Shown here in pieces: positions 48,515-53,399 of a DNA stretch of 53,399 nucleotides; the first letter of the stretch is position 1, and each line of letters opens with the position of its first letter. The stretch comes from Beroe ovata (Eukaryota; Ctenophora; Nuda; Beroida; Beroidae). Under the pieces are notes generated by a model that had not been told where the DNA came from, ran no database searches, and saw nothing but the letters and a program-made list of their open reading frames with translations. Where the stretch lies: the NCBI GenBank assembly GCA_946803715.1, contig CAMPET010000105.1, positions 1 through 53,399 of the forward strand. Direction: 5' to 3'. The translations under genes were made by a program, and so were the position numbers.

Positions 48515-49208
48515 GTCACCAGTCAGAGAACTCCTTTTGGAAGCGAGATAGGGCCAAAATTCGACCGGGAATCGATTCAGCGTCCAAAATTACATGGGAA
48601 TACATGGTATTTACATGGAAGTAGAACAAAAAATTTTCTCCGATTTTCTGATCTGAGTATTGGTAAAATTGAAGTGATTGATCCCACACTTTTGTACTCC
48701 GTTTTTAAGGGTCTCTAATGGAGTCTTTACCGGCACTTATGACACCAATTTTTCATCAAATCATCTCTCCTACTATCACACTATAAATATCAACCCCCGT
48801 CACGGTCATGAAGAGTTCATACTCGCTGTGAAACCACGCCCAAATCATGATTTCAAATCCCTGGGAAACATTACCTGCAAAAACACGAAATTCAATGGGA
48901 CGCACCAAAATCGTTAGATTTTTTTTCTGGGACGATGACTGATAATAAGTGTTTCTAACCTACTTTTTGACGTAGAATCCGAATCTCGAGCAATTTTTGA
49001 GCTAGCTCTTCGGGAAAGTTGGATAAATTCCAATTTCTTCTTAGAGTTAGACTTTAGGTTCGAAGTCACATGGCACACAGCTCATCAGGGAAGCAAGATA
49101 GGGCAAAAATTCGACCGGGAATCGATTCAGCGTCCAAAATTACATGGGAATACATGGTATTCACATGGAAGTAGAACAAAAAATTTTCTCCGATTTTCTG
49201 ATCTGAAT
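48515..49208. repeat. Second locus of the 545-bp satellite, about 1.25 units
   Basis: Matches the 17.7-21.1 kb satellite in the same orientation, containing TCGACCGGGAATCGATTCAG at two places about 550 bp apart (48561 and 49109). It ends abruptly at GATCTGAA (49208). The copies share small differences (AAAATTACATGG instead of AAAAATACATGG), so this short array evolved as a unit. Confidence 0.9.
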
Positions 49209-49749
49209 TCACTAATGTGAGCAGATGGGAACCCTTCATGTTCCATGTACCTCTCAAACCACGTAGGGGGGGGGGCTTGGTCACTTTACGGTTCATATAT
49301 TATGTACAGCATATGGGTACATAATATATTTCATAGTAATCACATTAATTTCACAGTAATACACTGTGAAATCAAGTGGAACAGTACTACCGCCAATATA
49401 AATTTGCACAGATAGGATTACTAAATGGGACGGCATTGTAGTTATGAAAAATTTGTCAAACCTTTTTCAGAACCTTATACTTCATGAATTTTCCTTGTCG
49501 GAAATTGATTTTCTCTTTTCAATACCCACTTTTCATCAACTTCTTGTTGAAAGAACCGTAGCGTGATCGGACTAGAACTCTTATTTTTCATATTTGTGCT
49601 AGGCATATCGCTCAGACGGTTTGCCCTCTGCCTAGCCCGGTTCTGGCAATCTTCAACAACATCAGTATATTATCATGTTTAGCACAAAATATTTAGGATT
49701 TGTTTGAGGAAAATTAAGGAATGTTATCTACTTACCTACTCGGCCTGTC

Positions 49750-49773
49750 CACACACACACACACACACACACA
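49750..49773. repeat. (CA)n microsatellite
   Basis: Twelve CA dinucleotides in a row. The preceding sequence (ACCTACTCGGCCTGTCC) resembles ACCTACTCAGCTGGACCAG followed by CACACACA at 51298-51326, so the two may be copies of one dispersed element with a CA-rich end. Confidence 0.9.
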
Positions 49774-51842
49774 TATTCCTGAAGTAGGAAATTAAGAATA
49801 ATTTCCGGTGGTTTGAATGACTCATCTCAAAACGATTTAGTGTTTTGTGATAAGCCTGATCGAGTCCCTTTCATGTTTGAGGTTGACTCAGCTGATGTAT
49901 CTGACAGCTGTTTGTGGTGAATTGATTTTTCTAATTTGTTCCGTTGATATTTTGCCGATTTTCACCTTCACGTTTCCTTTTTGAGCTTTTTAACAAGCAC
50001 ATTATTATAGCATGGTTCAATTCGCACTCTTCTGGTCTTCCCGAAAGAGGTGTAGGTAACATATCATGGGAGTGCTAATATATTTGTAAATTATCAAATT
50101 ATCGTACTATCGTAGGTATCTGATAAGGGCATTAGATGCCATTTGATGGTCAAAGATCTGAAAGATCAAAACCCCACCCCTTAACCTATTAATAAGCGAT
50201 GTTTCCTACATATCATCAGATGTTTTATTAAGTCTAGGTATATTACTGTCATGATCTCGAACAATGTCAAGTAATCATTATTTAGGTATTTTCATATGAT
50301 ACCATGATCAAATTTTCAGTATATTATAAATGATGTGTATACTGTAGGTTTATGAATCCGCATAAATCATATAATATTCACCGCAAGTCGTTATCCCAAC
50401 TTATAGTTTTCAAGCTCACTTTGTCAAACTGCTGAATTACTGACTTAATTTACCTACTATCATGACCTATAAGCTACTATAGAGAATTAACCCTATTGAC
50501 CTTTCTCATGGGATCGGTCAGATTGTCGATTGGATAATTACCACCTTTGATGGAAAATTCTTTTCGTTTCCATTCAGCTATGGCTGAATCATGCTGCAGC
50601 TATATTGTGGCTCTTGTTGGCACTCTAGCCATCTGCCATGTCCAATAGGTCTCATCTACCTATAGTAAGGTCCTAGTCGGCCCTCTCGTCAGTCTTGACG
50701 TGATACCTCGGCACGGAATGTGATACAGATCATTGTGTGGGAGGATCATTGCGTAGCTATATCGGCTCCCTTTTATCTTTTTATCTCAACACCAGGTGAT
50801 GCTACACCAGCATTACACGGGGTATAATACCTCTCTTTTTTCTCTCATGGATTTAAACTTATCATCTTATGTTCGTTTGTCTTGTAATCAGTTTACCCAA
50901 TTTATCGGTCCGCTAAACAAATACCTGTTTGTTCTATAGTGGACAAACGCAGCTACCACATTGTTATCAAGGTATATCAATAACCATTTCGAGCCAGTGA
51001 GCAATGCACTGTGTTGTCTTTGATAACCGTATGTGGCCCCTGTATTTGCTCAGATATGCCTACTAGCGTAATATTGTCAATACTGTGTTCTTTGCAGGAC
51101 CCTGCCATCATGGTTTTTGATCCTACAACCATAGTTTAACAAGACTGCTTCGAGAAGGTCATAGCTAATTTTGGATTCTTGCCCCGAGAAAACCCAATAT
51201 GGGATAGTGTCCATGAACACTTCATCCAGACTGAATATAAAAGAATATAATTAGTTTGTATAGAATTTAGCAAATTCTATACAAGGTTAATGGGCATACC
51301 TACTCAGCTGGACCAGCACACACATGTAACCCAATAAAGTGAAATATTAGCCTAACAGGACGTGAATTGGAAAGGTACATAGTTAAGTTGCTGTAAGTAC
51401 AATAGTGCCGTTTCATGATACTTTTTATAACTAGTGTCTAGCTTCTTGAAGCTAATTTTATCTAGTCAAGTTTTTTCATGCCGTTGTTACTGTTATTTCA
51501 TCTCAAATCAACTCATATTGTTGAATTTCTCAAGCGAGTTAAATCCTTAATTTGTATTGAAAACCACACCTCAGATTGGCTTCCATGATGTCCAATTTTC
51601 AACTCACTTATTTCATCACTTCAAAGTGTCGGACCAACAATGTAAGTGAAGCAAAAATTATGGAGAATAATTAGAGCATTCAGGTGGCCGTCAATCCTTC
51701 AAAATCGAGATGAAGGGCTTAACAGGTTCCTACATCATGAGAATTTCGTTTCTTTTTCTTCCTTCACTTGTTTGGCGTGGTTTACCTACCTCATATTATG
51801 TGAGCTTGATAGGTAGGTAAGTAACATGTTGGTAGGTAAAAC

Positions 51843-51975
51843 CTTAACCACACAAATGCCTTTTGAATCGGCTTGAATCTGGAGTTTTTCACCATCTTTT
51901 TTGAAAACCCAGGTTAATGCTGGTTTTTCTCTTTTCCAAAATGTATCTTGATACGAATCATGATTCACGTACTTT
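51843..51975 (-). CDS. Weak candidate for an isolated coding exon
   Basis: On the minus strand, an open stretch between CTGAG and a GGTTTT possible donor encodes about 44 residues with a balanced, protein-like composition (KYVNHDSYQDTFWKREK, then LTWVFKKDGEKLQIQ). No neighbouring exon was found and no family is recognised. The donor is not a strong consensus, so this may be chance. Confidence 0.18.
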
Positions 51976-53356
51976 CTCAGTGTGGCATGCACTGGTTAAT
52001 TGATCTCATAATTGCTTCACGATCAGTATCTAGTACTTTGAACTGAGTTGAACTTAAGCCAGATCCTTTGTGGTGCTGACCTCGAGCTCTGAACTCAGTT
52101 TCGTACTTTTTAACGTCTTTACCCATCAGAATATGTAGTTCTAAAGCGGCACTTTGAAGTTTAAGTTTGTCCTGAGACTGAACAATGGTATTTTTGGTAC
52201 TTCATATAGGTAGGTATAGGTATAAATTACCTAATGATTTATTATGCATAGTGTATTGATAATCCTGCTCGTCTCAATATGGTCATAATATGATGACTAT
52301 GATATTGACCACGCCCTTTTCTACTCACAAATGAGGTATCTGAATCAATAATGCCCGCGATTTCGCCGAAGTCTGACATTGTCACCAATATGTTTGGTCG
52401 CACTCACCTGGCATACAAGCTGCAGTCACTAAGAGCAATATAGAAGCAGTTCAAAGCAAAATGCAAAGCAAGCACTTTAACTATCACTGTCGAATGAAAG
52501 TAGGATTATTGTTGCGACAGTTTAAATGCCAAGAGTATATTATTAACTTATTAAGGTAGTGAAACCAACGTGACTACAGAGACATCAGGAACATAATATA
52601 TATGTTCGGACAGATGACACTAAATACTTCCCTCATATATAGCTACCCCCGTTGACCTTGAGCGAGTACGATATGGGGCTGAGGCCCTGCAAGAGTAGCT
52701 GCGAAATATATATATACATCCACGATACGGTTTATATTTGAAATAGGTAGCGCCTTGCACAATGCCACAATATGGCATGTCAACTAGCTGCAGCTTAAGT
52801 CCAAACCTTGATAAGATCGAAGTGGTTCCTCACAAATCTTATTGCTGATAACATCAGCAATAAGATCACTATCAGCGGTTTGATATATCCAAATTGTTGC
52901 TTTGATGGAAGTGAATGCATGGGTATGTCATAGATATGATATCGATTATCGGTGGCAATCAAATTCGCTGCAAGTTTGCCCACACCAGATATCATAATCA
53001 TGAAGGCTTATCTACATGTGGTTCAAAATGATATAGCTCCCGAACACCGTCATTTGAATATTATATATGCACTTGAGTGCCACGAAGTGCGATATAGCTC
53101 ACCAAGCTTGACTCATAACAAAACTGCCATAGTACTATAATAATATGATAGTGCTGCACTTGACACATTATCAGAATAATATGATCTTTTAATAAGTGTG
53201 ATATTTGCCAAGTGTGATATTTGCCAAAAGTGGTATTTGCAGCAACTAATCAGTCCTAAAGGTACTCGCAATATCGATCGTCTATGAATCTGACAAGAGC
53301 TTGTTATGTATCATCTATAGAGTATGATCATATGTCATAGAATCTTTCCCAATCCT

Positions 53357-53359
<3 letters not shown>

Positions 53360-53399
<40 letters not shown>
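53360..53399. repeat. (AC)n microsatellite at window end
   Basis: Pure CA run of about 40 bases up to the last base of the window. Confidence 0.95.

Larger units (their letters stand above)
49209..53359. other. Non-coding 3' part of the window
   Basis: AT-rich DNA with frequent TAGGTA/TACCTA words, e.g. several near 51785-51840. No long or spliced gene was recognised, apart from one weak exon candidate listed separately. Confidence 0.4.

Noticed and set aside
1-53399. tRNA, rRNA or integrated viral genes
   Set aside because: No B-box with matching cloverleaf, rRNA core sequence, reverse transcriptase, transposase or capsid-like frame was recognised on either strand.

Overview
The window is animal nuclear DNA. 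It shows short GT-AG introns, secreted and membrane multidomain proteins of metazoan type (thrombospondin repeats, cadherin repeats, EGF, laminin-G, class A GPCRs, UNC93, CAP, DM9), CA microsatellites and a long satellite array. The domain mix suits a marine invertebrate, possibly an early-branching one (ctenophore, cnidarian or sponge), but nothing seen here fixes the phylum. Both ends are pure (AC)n, so this is probably one whole draft scaffold broken at microsatellites. Isolated n characters (16240, 25130, 32022) and a 32-n run (34075-34106) behave like assembly joins: each lies at a repeat, or where a gene loses an exon, or both.

Layout. 1-2359: upstream region with a CpG-rich repeated patch and a perfect palindrome. 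2360-17209 (+): about 24 exons of one very large extracellular protein, in order signal peptide, about 30 leucine-rich repeats, fibro-slime/PA14-like domain, cadherin repeats, Cys-rich (GCC2/ephrin-receptor-like) and EGF modules, thrombospondin type-3 repeats, a truncated thrombospondin C-terminal domain and a charged coiled-coil tail. Inside one of its introns, on the other strand, lies an intronless GC-richer arylsulfatase (12400-13932). 15991-21092: a ~544-545 bp satellite that surrounds the last exon, plus a small minus-strand gene remnant. 24441-26045 (+): class A GPCR lacking TM4 at an assembly join. 26740-29178 (+): secreted laminin-G-like protein. 30337-33363 (+): UNC93/MFSD11-like membrane protein. 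33934-35647 (-): DM9-type lectin-like protein with two alternative His/Pro/Gly-rich terminal exons. 36834-37250 (-): two-exon secreted peptide precursor that looks like a neuropeptide prohormone. 41315-42725 (-): secreted CAP-superfamily protein with a strongly charged tail. 43446-46501 (-): second class A GPCR. 46502-53399: mostly non-coding, with a second satellite locus.

Functional reading. The genes are not an operon; they share only a cell-surface and extracellular theme: a matrix protein, a sulfatase acting on sulfated glycans, a lectin-like protein, two receptors and a putative peptide ligand. The most notable items are the LRR to thrombospondin architecture, the putative amidated peptide precursor, the duplicated terminal exon of the DM9 gene and the nested intronless sulfatase. 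Exon models were made by eye from splice signals and reading phase; no transcript or database support was available.
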